Positions 52,715 through 64,000 of a DNA stretch of 64,000 nucleotides are shown here, piece by piece. The position numbers and the translations under genes were made by a program. The notes under the pieces are model-generated. The model was not told the origin of the DNA, ran no database searches, and worked only from the letters and a program-made list of their open reading frames with translations. The DNA is taken from NCBI GenBank assembly GCA_916613615.1, contig OU744720.1, positions 68,960,471 through 69,024,470 of the forward strand, given 5' to 3'. How positions within the stretch are numbered: position 1 is the stretch's first letter; each line of letters opens with the position of its first letter. The stretch comes from Steromphala cineraria (taxonomy: Eukaryota; Mollusca; Gastropoda; Trochida; Trochidae).

Positions 52715-55143
52715 TATATATATATCCCTGATGATTCCTATGTTGTGAAACCATTTGGTAATGAACTTGTATGAAGACCAGTCTTCATTTCCCATATCAA
52801 CCATCATGATTTGTAATAATTCATTACTTTTTGTCTGTTGTGATAACAAGTTGTCGACATTCCTTTTTAACTTTCTCCATGTATGTTCAGAAACATTCAA
52901 ACACTTGGCATTATCACATTAGAATGTCAATGTATATTTTATTAAAAAAACTATAATTTGCTCATATGTATGTTCATAAACATACTTCATTTAATCATCC
53001 TCCTTCAAGATATGGTTAACATTACACAGAAGTAAGACACGTCTTTCAAACGTGTGTAGATTGTTTAGTCCCAAGTGAACTATCGTGCTAAAAGTAATCT
53101 AATAAACAGACTTCTGTTCTCCCAAACATACTTTATTCTTATAATTTCGAAGGAGAATGCTTTATTCAGATGCAATAGTCATCAAAATGTCTAAACATGA
53201 GGGCACTGATTTACTGATTGAAAAATTAATACAATCTTTATCTGTGAAAGTTATATACGGTCTTGCAACAGAAATACTTACACGGCCCATTGACAAAACC
53301 GACCTCGCCCACAACAGATTTTTTAATGTCAATCTTCCTTAATAACAATATAATGCTATTATAAAATAATAGAAGCTAGATTCCATATTCATCTCGGATA
53401 GAGGGCATGTGATGTTGTAGGGTTAGCAAAGCAATGTATGGTCACAAATGACACATTGTTTTCTTTAAATGTGCATATTTTGTTATGAGAATGCAATTTG
53501 TTGTAAACATATGTTTAGATTCATGAAGGCTATATCGTACATGGTTTCAAGCTTCATATTTTAACAAACACATGGAAGTAAATAATACCTTATTGTCATT
53601 TGTAAACTTGTTATACATACATTGTACATACATTACCTATTTTGTAATGGAAGGAGAATGTTGAATATTCAAATCATGCCTTGTAGTTAATGAATATGAA
53701 CTTAATGAATATTAGTAAAGGTATCTTTTTTTACTTTAAACAAGTAAAGACAGAAAAACCTTAATACAAAACAGGCTAACTACAAATAACTGAGAAGTTA
53801 CATTTGGATTTCTTAAATCATTTGCTTTTTTGAAATGACGAATTTATGTCAGCACATTTTAAGAGTATCCCTTTTTTGTTTATCTTCTCAGAAACTCTCA
53901 CCTATAATTCATCTGCTAAATTAAACTGCGGCGACAAAAACGAATATGAAGATATAATTATTACAAATAATACTTACATGTGTATGTGCTAGCACTATTG
54001 TCAATATACATGAACCTAGTAAACTCCACTTACTATTTTTGCTAATGAATGTGATACCAAATGGGACAATGCTAAAAACAAGTTTTTTGTTACATTGTTC
54101 TAAATACTGATTGATGTATTGACTTATCAGTACAGATAGCAACCCACTCTTTTTTAGAGTCTCATGATGTAAATGAAATCCATTCATGACAAGACAAATA
54201 TTTATCAATTTTATGGACAACTAATGTATTTAACAGGTATGATAACATTCATGTTTTTTAAACCGAAACTGAAGCACTTAATATGTACAATTGTGAATGT
54301 GCGATAAAAACACTACAAATATATATATTTGGTTTCATGGATGACAAGTTTATGAGTATACTCAAAATAGTTTGTTCTTACTCTTTAAAAATTCATAAAA
54401 AGTCTAATTGTTTATTTCCTTTTTAATTTAAAACATCACTATATTAGTTCTTTATTGATGCTCAATTTTAAGGGTATGTTTCCTTTAACTATGCGAGAGA
54501 GCGACTGTGTCATTAAAGGAAATGATATGTAAATTACAGGGCTTTCTTCCAGAACACGACAAACCTTGAGGGATTAAGGGAAATCATTTTTGAGATTTGC
54601 CAGGTTTTCGTGGTCTGACAGTAAATAGGTATCCATAATTATTGATATGTTCAAGAATATGAAATGTAAAAGCCTATGTTAGTGTGTCCCTCTTCACTTC
54701 CAATTTGCAATTTCATCATCTAAGTGATGCGCATACAGTAAGTATAAAGGGTATAATATACATACATGTAACCTTAACAATATGGTTTCTTTCACATATC
54801 GTTATCATTATTGTTGAGCTTAAGGCAAGCAAAGACTACTGGCAATCAAAATTATAATTTGAACAGTTTTATAACTTTGCCATATGTCTCGTCGGCATGA
54901 TTTATTTCAATATGATGCTTTGATGATTCGTAAATCTAGTTTAATTCAAATATCTCAAATTTAACGATAAACAAAAAGAAACCAGTGTAAACAGTTTAGC
55001 AATCAGAATCATGAGTCAACAGTCATTCGAAAACAGAACGACCTGTGAAGGAGCTTGTTACTAAGTGGAGTTAAACTGTTATTGCGTCATTAAAAAGTGC
55101 ATTTGTCATCAGCTTGTCAAAAACATGTACTTTATTATATTTT

Positions 55144-56068
55144 TATCCCACCGGTATGTAATACCGTGGGATATAGTCATCGCCCTTTCTGTCTGTATGT
55201 CCGTCCGTCCGTCCGTCCGTAATCATTTCGTTTCCGGAGCAGAACTCAAAAACCGGTCCACATATCTTTCTGAAACTTTACATGTGTATTGCCCACCTAC
55301 TGAAGTGGTGCCTTTTGATATTTTCACATTTCTGAAAATTTTATTTTTTATTATTTCCATGGAAACGGCTCTTATTTGGACTCTGTTCATGAAAGGTTTC
55401 GTTTCATATATATAAAACCGGTCCACATATCTTTCTTAAACTTTACATGTGTATTGCCCACCTACTGAAGTGACGCCTTTTGATATTTTCACATTTCTGA
55501 AAAATTTATTTTTTATTATTTCCATGGAAACGGCTCTTATTTGGACTCTGTTCATGAAAGGTTTCGTTTCCGGAACAGAACTCAAAAACCGGTCCACATA
55601 TCTTTCTGAAACTTTACATGTGTATTGCCCACCTACTGAAGTGGTGCCTTTTGATATTTTCACATTTCTGAAAATTTTATTTGTTATTATTTCCATGGAA
55701 ACGGCTCTTATTTGGACTCTGTTCATGAAAGGTTTCGTTTCATATATATAAAACCGGTCCACATATCTTTCTTAAACTTTACATGTGTATTGCCCACCTA
55801 CTGAAGTGACGCCTTTTGATATTTTCACATTTCTGAAAATTTTATTTGTTATTATTTCCATGGAAACGGCTCTTATTTGGACTCTGTTCATGAAAGGTTT
55901 CGTTTCCGGAACAGAACTCAAAAACCGGTCCACATACCTTCTGAAACTTTACATGTGTATTGCCCACCTACTGAAATGGTGCCTTTTGATATTTTCACAT
56001 TTCTGAAAATTTTATTTGTTATTATTTCCATGGAAACGGCTCTTATTTGGACTCTGTTCATGAAAGGT
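55144..56068 (-). mobile_element. Pearl-like tandem-repeat element with (CCGT)n, probably truncated
   Basis: The left edge is a hairpin, TATCCCACCGGTAT...ATACCGTGGGATA (55144-55173), followed by a CCGT run (55199-55220) and then five tandem units of about 165-171 bp. Compared with the element at 26147-27259 this is the mirrored order (end, tetranucleotide run, tandem core), so it is placed on the minus strand. No right inverted end is present; the array stops inside a unit at 56068, where block C homology resumes. Two of the open frames over the array (for example 55065-55415) persist only because unit lengths are multiples of three. Confidence 0.75.
55251..56068. repeat. Dimeric higher-order tandem repeat (165 + 171 bp)
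   Basis: AACCGGTCCA recurs at 55251, 55416, 55587, 55752 and 55923, giving spacings of 165, 171, 165 and 171 bp. Units 1, 3 and 5 share TGGTGCC, and units 2 and 4 share TGACGCC. Linkers alternate between TTTCCGGAACAGAACTCA and TTTCATATATATA. The true repeat is therefore a 336-bp dimer present about 2.5 times. Confidence 0.93.
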
Positions 56069-58328
56069 TTATCCTAACTTAATTATAGTTCCAAAAGATG
56101 AGTGCACGATATACGTAAACCATAATAAGAACAAGTTTGAAAAACAGTGCTGTTAAATATGATGCAGTTAACAGCATTGCCTTTTGAAACATGAACTATT
56201 GTATAGAATGTGCATAAATTTTCCTACACAGTGTGAACCGCTTCAAAACACAGTGACCTGGAAAAACAAATGATTGAGCTTTTTATTCTAGGGATGGCAC
56301 CCGTTGTCAAATATCGCAGTAACAAACGTAACCACCTTCACAAATTATTGATGTTAAGTTTACGGATACCTTAACCGGACTGACGTAACAACGATGAAAC
56401 TGCAACTTTTCAAGAATGCAGTTAGAGTTACTTCCCCTATTGTAGCTACGTTGACATGTGGTTCATGCACACTGTGTGTATTAGAAAACCCTGAAGTAAC
56501 CCAAGTGTTTAAAACCTGTTTCGGACTCCTATTTCATTTTTCCATTTATCAGCCCAAATTATAGGTGCACGCATTGGAAACCAGATACAAAATGTTAATA
56601 GATTTAAGGAAACTTGTCTATTACTGTGAAAAAGTATTACATGAAGGAATATTTAGGCTGCTCACTACCACAACAGTTTGACCTTCACGTTTTGTACATT
56701 GTGAATCAATTATTCCGCTCAACGTAGACTAAAACCAGTTTATTTTAAAAGACATCATATGATAAAGATAGTATCAACCTTGTGTGTTCATAAATAGAAT
56801 ATGTTAGAAACAACTTATAAGAATTATGATCGCCTAAGGCTCGCACGATACAAATTCTATTCCTCATATATGATAGTAATGATACCAAACACAAGAATTG
56901 GTTTATGATCTCTTATTTGCGCATCAGTGATTTACCAAAAATTACAAATTTATAAATTTGTATAAAAGATAATCATAATAAATTATGTGGTTCTATTTTC
57001 AAAGAATATGCTCTGCATAGTGTTATTGGCCTGTAGAATATCTATTTGAAACGTTTGGTATGTTATCTATCCCAAGGATCTCACAAACAAACCTGAACTC
57101 TGAAGAATGCCCTACAATCATTGGTATGCAAATAACTTTGCCAACGTCTGCGTCAGAAGAGCAGTTTCACATGCTAGATTATTCGCATGTTATTGTATCA
57201 TTTCAGCATTCCCTCCACCTGCTATTGTCAGTTTACATAATAATATGAGTCCTCCAATTACAGGAATATGCACCCGAAGACATCAAGTTGACATATTCAC
57301 AAATACAACACAACAATTGCTGAGTTGTTTATGTAAGTGAAACCATTCGTGTCAAGGACAAAAACGTACATGTTGTTCTTGAGTATTGTGATTTAGTTTT
57401 TGTTAGCAACAGATGAAGTAGCAAATCGCTTAAAATTTGCAACATATTTCGGAGGGCTAGTTCATTTTTCAATGTTAATGTGCCCAAGTCATATGTACAT
57501 AAACAAATGTTTCCTCAACGTCTATAAAACATATACTCATAACACCTACATGTAAGGACAACACCTAAAGTTAGCTAGACTATAATCAGCAAGGTATTGA
57601 GTCCACATTTCGGCAAGCCTTAAACTGAGAAAGCAATTACCTTACTAGAAAACCAGACATGTTTTTTTCCCAATGACATTTACAATAGAAATCTATCTAC
57701 ACTGTGTTTTATAACTACAGTGTATGGTTTTGATAAAATCTCTACATTACTTACATCCAACAACATCTATGCATGTCTTGTGTATCTGTCTTATTAATTT
57801 ACGATCAAAACCATTTCATTCATATTAGTAATGTTTACTATTCTTTTACTATATAGAATGGTTATATGGTACAAGCAACACCTCCAGCTGCATTTAATGT
57901 TCAAATATAAAAAAAGTATACATGTAAATGATGAACATCGCTATAATCTTTCCTAATGGACTCGGATTTAGTCGTGGTATTTGGTTAAAACACTGCATTT
58001 TTGAATACATTCAAATATGTTTACAAGACCAAATACTCAAAAGATAACTTAAACTATTCCTTGCAAGATTTCGATGTAACAAAGATAAGCAAGCATAGAA
58101 ATTAGAAAACTTTCTTCACTCTGTGTTTCAAATAATAAATCTCATATAAAAAAGGAAAATCATGAAATCCAGCTTTGTGACAAATACAGCCAACTCTGCT
58201 TCTCTGATAATAACCTCAGTCAACCAAACCACAACAGGTTATTTAACTTAATAACTACGCAAAAAAATAATTCTTAAACAAATTGGAAAGTGTCTCAGGA
58301 AAATATTCAGATAAGTCTTCACTTTAAT
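56069..58328 (+). repeat. Duplication block C, copy 2
   Basis: Direct repeat of 18049-20292 with small indels and substitutions. Alignment ends at CACTTTAAT (20292/58328), after which copy 2 runs into an extremely AT-rich region ahead of the nuclease-CXC gene, while copy 1 runs into unrelated sequence. Confidence 0.9.
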
Positions 58329-59145
58329 AATAAATAATAACTTATGCAACAACTCTCATTGAGGAAATTAAGATTGAGCACATATTTTCAAAGAAATTGT
58401 ATTCAGTTTTTCCCGCTGTCAAACTTGTCTGCATAAGCTGAGCTGCATAGCTCTAAGCTCTGCTGCAGTGCCCCTGCAGTGCCTCTGCAGTGCTTCTCCT
58501 CTGCAAGGAGTTTTAGAGATACTTTTTTCTTGATAACTTATTTCATATGAGAAGTACTCAGATGGATTTATACCAATAATAAAATTTTAATGTCTTTATT
58601 AACATTTTTATTTTTTAGATATATTTTAATTAAAATCATCAATATTTCAAAAACTGTTAATCATTGTTTTTGGTGCATAAAATTGTTTTTGGTGTATAAA
58701 ATTGAAAGAACTAATATGAATAATTGTTTTGGATTTATTTTTTTATTACCTATAAGATTGAGGAAAATAAAAAATTCCAAGTCAAATTTTTTCCCTTTGA
58801 TGATGAATTGAAATGAAAGGACTCCAGAATTAGAATAATAAAAAAAATCCAAAACCTTCCCTTGGGGAGGGATACAAAAATGCAATCATTAAGTAAAATA
58901 AATTGATATTATTTTCTTTTAATGTTAATAAAATGAAATATGTATGAGATAATTTAATCTATTTTTATAAAAAAATGATAAAATTTATTTTTAAAAAACA
59001 AAAACAAAAACATTTTTAAATATACAGTAAACCAAATAAATTAAAAACTCTTAATCTGTAAACTTTGATATACAAAGTCATTGTATACTGTAAATATTAT
59101 AGATGTTGGATACAGAATTAATTGTTTCTGATTTTTTATTTTCAG
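58329..59145. other. Very AT-rich region upstream of the nuclease-CXC gene, with splice acceptor
   Basis: Long A and T runs dominate. Around 58463-58495 there is a short GC-rich patch in which CTGCAGTGCC recurs three times at 11-bp spacing (58463, 58474, 58485). The 3' edge, a T-rich tract ending TTTTCAG at 59139-59145, is a good splice acceptor for the exon at 59146, so at least the last part of this region is probably intron. No upstream coding exon could be identified in it. Confidence 0.6.
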
Positions 59146-62100
59146 ACCACAGTAGAGGAATCTTCCCAGTCATGCCAATCGAAGAACAGTTCAAATCCGT
59201 GTCTTCTTTGTAAGGAAAGTCTTGACAATGGTTGTGAAATTGTCAAAATTCGACAGAAAGGTGCTGATGGCATTAACACAGCTAGTGTTCAGAGAGGTGA
59301 TGACATTCATGTTGAGGTTGGGTCTCAAGTGCATTTAAAATGTAGAAAAAGTTACACCAGTCAGTTTTATATTGACAGTCATAAGAAAAAGGAAGCATTG
59401 CCAAGATTGAACCTGAAAAGAAGTTCACGTGTTTTAAAGGACACCTTTAACAGTCAGTCTGATTGTATATTTTGTGGAACTGCAGTTTCCTTACGTGGTC
59501 ATGATTTCAGCTGTGTTAAGACTTTCAAGTTCTATCATTGACACTTGTGAGAAAAGATCAGACGATTGGGCTCTTGATGTGAAAGGTCGGATTGAATACT
59601 ATGGCAGAGACCTCCATGCAGCAGACTGTATATATCATCATCAGTGCAGTGTACATTTTCGTAATGGGAGGGACATTCCAGTCAGATACCGTAGTGAACC
59701 ATCACACAAATCTCCTGGGCGTCCTAAGGACAGTGATCAAGAGCAGGCTTTTGACAAGTTGTGTATATTCCTTGAAGAGAATGATGAGGAACAGATTACC
59801 ATCACAAAGCTGCGTGAAAAGATGAAAGAATATCTGTCAAGAAATGAATCTGTACCCTACACCAACATCCATTTGAAGAAGAGACTGATTGAACACTATG
59901 GAGATGCTATATACATTGTTGACACTGAAGGCCTCAGCAACGTGATCACATTCAAGGAGAAGACATCAGCTATCCTGCAGGCCTACTACAAAGCATCGCA
60001 GCAGCAAGATGATGAAGAAGCACAGAAAAGGGCAATTATTGAGACAGCTGCACGTTTGATAAAGAGTGACATCAAATCAAATGTACCATCTGCAACAGAC
60101 TCCTACCCAAAATCCGAGGAACTGGATCTAGAAGCAGCTGTCAAATACCTTCCAGGTTCACTACATGATATGCTGAATCAACTGTTTGTTGGAAAAAATA
60201 AGCAGAGAAAAGTTGCTGCCATTGGTCAAGCCATCATACAAGCAGTTCGACCAAGGGCCGTTATTGCACCACTTCAACTCGGCCTGGCGGTTCAAGTTCA
60301 TCACCTGCTCCGTTCAAAATTTCTGGTTGAAACACTCTACAGTATGGGATACAGTTCTTCCTACAGTGAAGTCTTGCGCTTTGAAAAGAATGCAGCAAAT
60401 TGTGTATCACCTGATTTGTTACTTGAGGAACATGATGTGCCAAATAGATCAGTATTGTTTGCATGTGACAATGTAGATCACAACACCATTACCATTGACG
60501 GCAAGGGTACATTCCATGGAATGGGCATGATTGCTGCCTTGACTCCTAAAGGAAAATCATCTCATCTTGTCACAAGGCAAATGATTGCAGAACTGAATAT
60601 TTCAAGGACGTCGAAAATTGATATCAGAGAATGTAAATTCACCAAACATGTGCTTCAGAATATAAAGTTTCAAAATCTACCACCTATGCAGCAAGTTAAC
60701 AGAAAAATTGACATTTTGTGGGAACTATCTTTCAGTTTCAAGCAGGCTGTTCCAAATTGGCAAGGAATGATGTCACTTGTTCATCAAAGGCAAAAACACC
60801 ATGGTGAATCATCAATTGTCTATTTGCCGATGATTGATATGTATCCTGGTGATAGGTCCTGCATTCTCTCATGCTTGGAATATATAACCAGCCTTTCAAC
60901 AAGACACAACATTCATCCAGTTGTGACATTTGATCAGCCTCTTTATTGGAAAGCATCTGAAGTCATCCATGCAGCACCAGAGAGAAGTCCTTTGAAGGGT
61001 ATTGTCTTGAGGCTAGGTACCCATCCATATGTTCATGAACTTGCTTGGAGCAATAGGAACTTTGATGGCTGGTTCTGGTTTGAAAAACATATTGGAACTT
61101 GTCTATGGTGAAAATGCTGTTGTTCATATGTTTTCTGGTAAGGCAGTACAAAGAGCATTTCGTGGACATCTTCTTGTAGACAAATGTTTACATCAAATGA
61201 TTGTGAAAGCTGCTGTGGAAATCACATTACAGAAGTTGAGAAACTATATTCTTCCATATTACAGGGTGACATCACTGTTGATGAACTGAAAGGTTCACAG
61301 TCTTACAACAAAGTCATCTGTGAACTGGGCAAGAAGAGATCTGAACTCATTTCTCAGTCAAAAACAAGTAAGCTGTGGATAGGATATCAGAAGATGCTTG
61401 CTACAGCTCGAGAACTCATCAAAGCTGATCGCACTGGATCATGGAATGACCATTTGTGTGCTGTAGTCAGTGCCCTGCCAGTATTCACTGCAGCTGGACA
61501 TTTCAACTACCTCAAGTCTGCATACCTTTACAGTCAAGATATGGCTCAGTTGGAAAAGAAAAACTCAGATGTCTACAAGCAGTTTCCGGATGGTCTCCAT
61601 GTCATCAGAAGAACAAACAAGTTTTGGGCAGGCCTAAGCTGTGACCTTGTTATTGAACAAACACTGATGAAATCCCTGAAAAGCACAGGAGGCTTGACTC
61701 ATGGAAGTACAATGTCAGAAGAACAGCGAGCAATGTGGACAATGTCAGCACCAATTACTTCAGAGATCAACATTGCCATGCAGGGATTCTGTGATATTGA
61801 TTTCTCAACAAGTCAACAACACAAAGAAACCACTGATGCCAGAATTGAGAGGGACATTTCTGACTTGATCAAGATACAAGAAAAACTCGCTTCATGTTCG
61901 CCCTTCAACCCAGACCCTGCTTTAAGAAACATTGTCAATGGTATTGTGGCAAGTGACAACACAGATGTCCATGACTATGAATCCATCGGGAATCGCATTG
62001 TTGAAGAAATGGTCTGAAAGTCTGTGTATTCACTCTCTATTAAGAGGAAGGAAAAAGTCAGGACCTTGGCAAGTTCAACTGCTGTGCATGTTGCTCAAGA

Positions 62101-63559
62101 CAGAGCAATTGACCCAAGTTTGTTGTTCCAACGTTTCCTTGTGGTGTCCAGAACAGGCGATTTGGCTTTTGAAGAGGTTATGAAGTATGAACTGAGTCCA
62201 TATCCTCCATCTTTGTTTGAGGACCTTAACATTTTGCGAAAGGCAGACAAACCTCAGTTAGCTGAAGCTATTAGTGACTATTGCAGGAAGACAGGACCAC
62301 AGGTTAACATGTCTCAAACCATCCCGCAGACTGAGAAGTATGTGCTTGATGGTGGATCCTTGCTGCACAAACTGAAGTGGAGGAAGGGAGATACCTATGG
62401 CAGTATTGCAAAGGGATATGCAGACTTGACAACTCATTGCTATGGGAGGGCAACTGTTGTTTTTGATGGTTATGGAACCGGTCCCACGATAAAGGACAAC
62501 ACACACAAGCGGCGAGGACAAAACAATGCCTTTCGAACTGTCAACTTCAACCATGACACAGTATTTGAAGGAAAGAAAGAGGACTTCTTAGCCATTCCAT
62601 CAAATAAACAACACCTCATCACTTTAATTAGTGAAAAGCTACAAGAGGTTGGATGTAACACAGTTCAGTCAAGAGATGATGCTGATGTTGATATTGCTAA
62701 AACTGCAGTGGAAAGTGCAATCTTGCATTCTACAACTTTGATTGGAGAGGACACTGATCTTCTGATACTTTTGCTACATTACTGTAGGGAAGATGGGAAG
62801 CAACTGTATTTCAGATCAGACAATTCATCAAAAGTACATCTGAAAATCTATGACATCAACTTGATAAAGCAGTGTCTTGGAAAAAGAATTTGCACCCAAT
62901 TGCTATTCCTTCACTCTTTCACCGGATGTGACTCTACATCTCGAGTTTATTGGATTGGGAAAAGATCAGTGTTCCAAAGACTTGTGAAAGGGGATGAGGT
63001 GCTTCAGCAATGTGCAGACACCTTTACGACAGAAGGTTTGGAACAGACAACTGTGGAGGAAGTGGGTCGACAAGCAATGCTGGCAGCATTTGGTGGACAT
63101 CTTGCTAGTTCCCTGGCTGCACTGCGGTACACCCAATTCACAAAGAAAATTGTATCTGCAAAATCTTTTGTGACCCCAGAACGCTTACCCCCTACAGAAT
63201 CAGCCACAAAGTTTCATTGCCTGCGCGTCTACTTCCAGGTAATGGTTTGGATGGATTTGAACAGTGACCTTGATCCCTTGTTATGGGGGTGGAAACTTGA
63301 GGACAGTTGTTATGTTCCGGTCATGAGTTCACTGAATCCTGCACCAAACAGCCTCATGAAGATAGTGCATTGCAACTGCACAACAGGTTGCAGCTCAGCA
63401 CGATGCAGCTGCAGGAAGAATGGACTCCAGTGTACATCTGCTTGTGGTTTGTGCCAGGTGACATGTTGTGACAATCCAGTCAGTGCCTTCGAATGTTCTG
63501 AGGACAGTGATGACGATAGTGAGGAAGAAGAGGACAAGGGTTCAGATGAGAATATCTAA
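59146..63559 (+). pseudogene. Large FEN1-like nuclease / CXC-domain protein gene, disrupted
   Basis: About 1,470 codons across three frames. The exon starts after a splice acceptor and has no in-frame ATG in its first 130 codons, so a start exon must lie upstream. Two N-terminal C2HC-like modules are CLLC...VHLKC (59200-59355) and CIFC...YHHQC (59467-59645). The centre (59700-62300, including FACDNVDHNTITIDGKG near 60460) is unassigned. A FEN1/XPG-like (PIN-fold) domain spans about 62335-62980: VLDGGSL, VVFDGYG followed by THKRRG, DADVDI, GEDTDLL and FTGCDST...IGKRS match the order and acidic residues of FEN1 N, I and helical motifs. A tesmin/TSO1-type CXC domain (HCNCTTGC...CSCRKNGLQC...CGLC) lies at 63365-63475, followed by an acidic tail. 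Disruptions: single-base frameshifts near 59530, 61020 and 61230, and a TGA at 62015 in the same frame on both sides. From memory, such proteins are multicopy in invertebrates, so a selfish origin is possible; the function is unknown. Confidence 0.8.
62335..62980 (+). other. FEN1/XPG-like PIN nuclease domain within the pseudogene
   Basis: The acidic residues sit in the order expected for the FEN1/XPG structure-specific nuclease fold: Asp in VLDGGSL, Asp in VVFDGYG, the DADVD pair, the Asp residues of GEDTDLLILLL, and Asp of FTGCDSTS. A VYWIGKRSVFQRL segment follows that resembles the GIGPK helix-turn-helix of FEN1. All of these lie in one uninterrupted frame (62018-63556). The assignment is by motif pattern, not alignment. 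Confidence 0.65.
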
Positions 63560-64000
63560 AGTGTCTTTTGGTAAGTTTTTTTTCCAAATGCAATTATTCT
63601 AATCTTTTTGGCAATATTGATTTAATGTTAAACACACCATTTCACATATGAAATGTTACATTTCAGGATTAATTAATCTGTCACAATTTTAGATATTTTC
63701 CAAAAAAACAACATTATATTTTTATCTAATCACATTTGTATTGACAGCAATGGCTTTTTCAGCCCTGAAAACCATAGAATGACCCAAACTTTATTACTTT
63801 ACCCCCAAAAGTAAACAAATTGCGGTGTATTTGGTTACTCAAATTTCGCGACGGCGGCCATCTTGAAAATTCCCGTTTTACGACATTTTTCATGGATGGA
63901 TTTTTCTATATTTTTTTATGGTCACTAATAAGGACTTGACGATCTCAAAAACATTCACAAAGCTTTTGTTACAATTTGTTTGTGGTCCCATGCCAGATTG
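63560..64000. other. 3' flank of the nuclease-CXC gene
   Basis: A strong splice-donor-like GGTAAGT lies about 10 bp after the stop codon (63570-63576), so an intron in the 3' UTR is possible. A GCGACGGCGGCCATCTTG patch lies near 63848-63865 in otherwise AT-rich sequence. No AATAAA close to the stop and no terminal inverted repeat matching the upstream side were seen. Confidence 0.45.

Larger units (their letters stand above)
45387..55143 (+). repeat. Duplication block B, copy 2
   Basis: Direct repeat of 5525-15289. It lacks the ~275 bp found at 5622-5898 of copy 1 and the copy-1 Tc1 element. It carries instead a MITE (46876-47232), an insertion of about 300 bp (47967-48270) and a different decayed Tc1-like element (51621-52714). 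Its right end is cut by the tandem-repeat element beginning at 55144. Confidence 0.9.

Noticed and set aside
55065..56077. Several similar 65-116 codon frames on both strands
   Set aside because: They persist because the 165- and 171-bp units are multiples of three; both strands stay open equally.

Overview
This is a 64 kb window of AT-rich animal DNA with long spliceosomal-type intergenic or intronic stretches, very little coding sequence and many transposon-derived repeats. The repeats suggest a lophotrochozoan, most likely a bivalve mollusc. Two or three elements have ~165-170 bp tandem cores next to a CGGA/CCGT tetranucleotide run and short TATCCCCCG-type inverted ends, which is the layout of bivalve 'pearl' elements (Helentron-associated non-autonomous elements). 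There are also Tc1-like DD34E elements. The species assignment is inference.

Layout. The window is dominated by a direct, large-scale duplication. Copy 1 has blocks A1 (about 545-4890), B1 (5525-15289) and C1 (18049-20292). Copy 2 has A2 (35850-41060, with the 545-745 part matched again at 41213-41405), B2 (45387-55143) and C2 (56069-58328). Copies lie 35-40 kb apart in the same orientation and are very similar by eye in aligned stretches, but differ by clean transposon insertions. These are: a pearl-like element in A1 (1700-2215), a full Tc1-like element in B1 (11305-12811), a different decayed Tc1-like element at the same TA-rich site in B2 (51621-52714), a MITE in B2 (46876-47232), and a dimeric tandem-repeat element (55144-56068) where copy 2 passes from B to C. 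Smaller diverged duplications pair 15690-16650 with 22168-23090 and 35690-35800 with 43640-43750.

Between the copies, 20.3-35.6 kb is mostly featureless AT-rich DNA. It holds a 159-bp near-perfect hairpin (21041-21199), a cluster of CRE-like motifs (20683-20730), a pearl-like element (26147-27259) and a Tc1-type MITE (31563-32064).

Coding content. The only substantial non-Tc1 gene is at the right end (59146-63559, + strand). It encodes about 1,470 residues with two N-terminal C2HC-like modules, a long uncharacterised centre, a FEN1/XPG-like (PIN-fold) nuclease domain with its acidic motifs, and a C-terminal tesmin/TSO1-type CXC domain. It begins at a splice acceptor and is interrupted by three frameshifts and one in-frame stop. 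It is therefore a young pseudogene, a retained copy of a multicopy selfish gene, or a gene carrying sequencing errors. The Tc1 transposase at 11499-12485 is open throughout but has lost its first catalytic aspartate. No tRNA, rRNA, CRISPR array or bacterial-type operon was seen.
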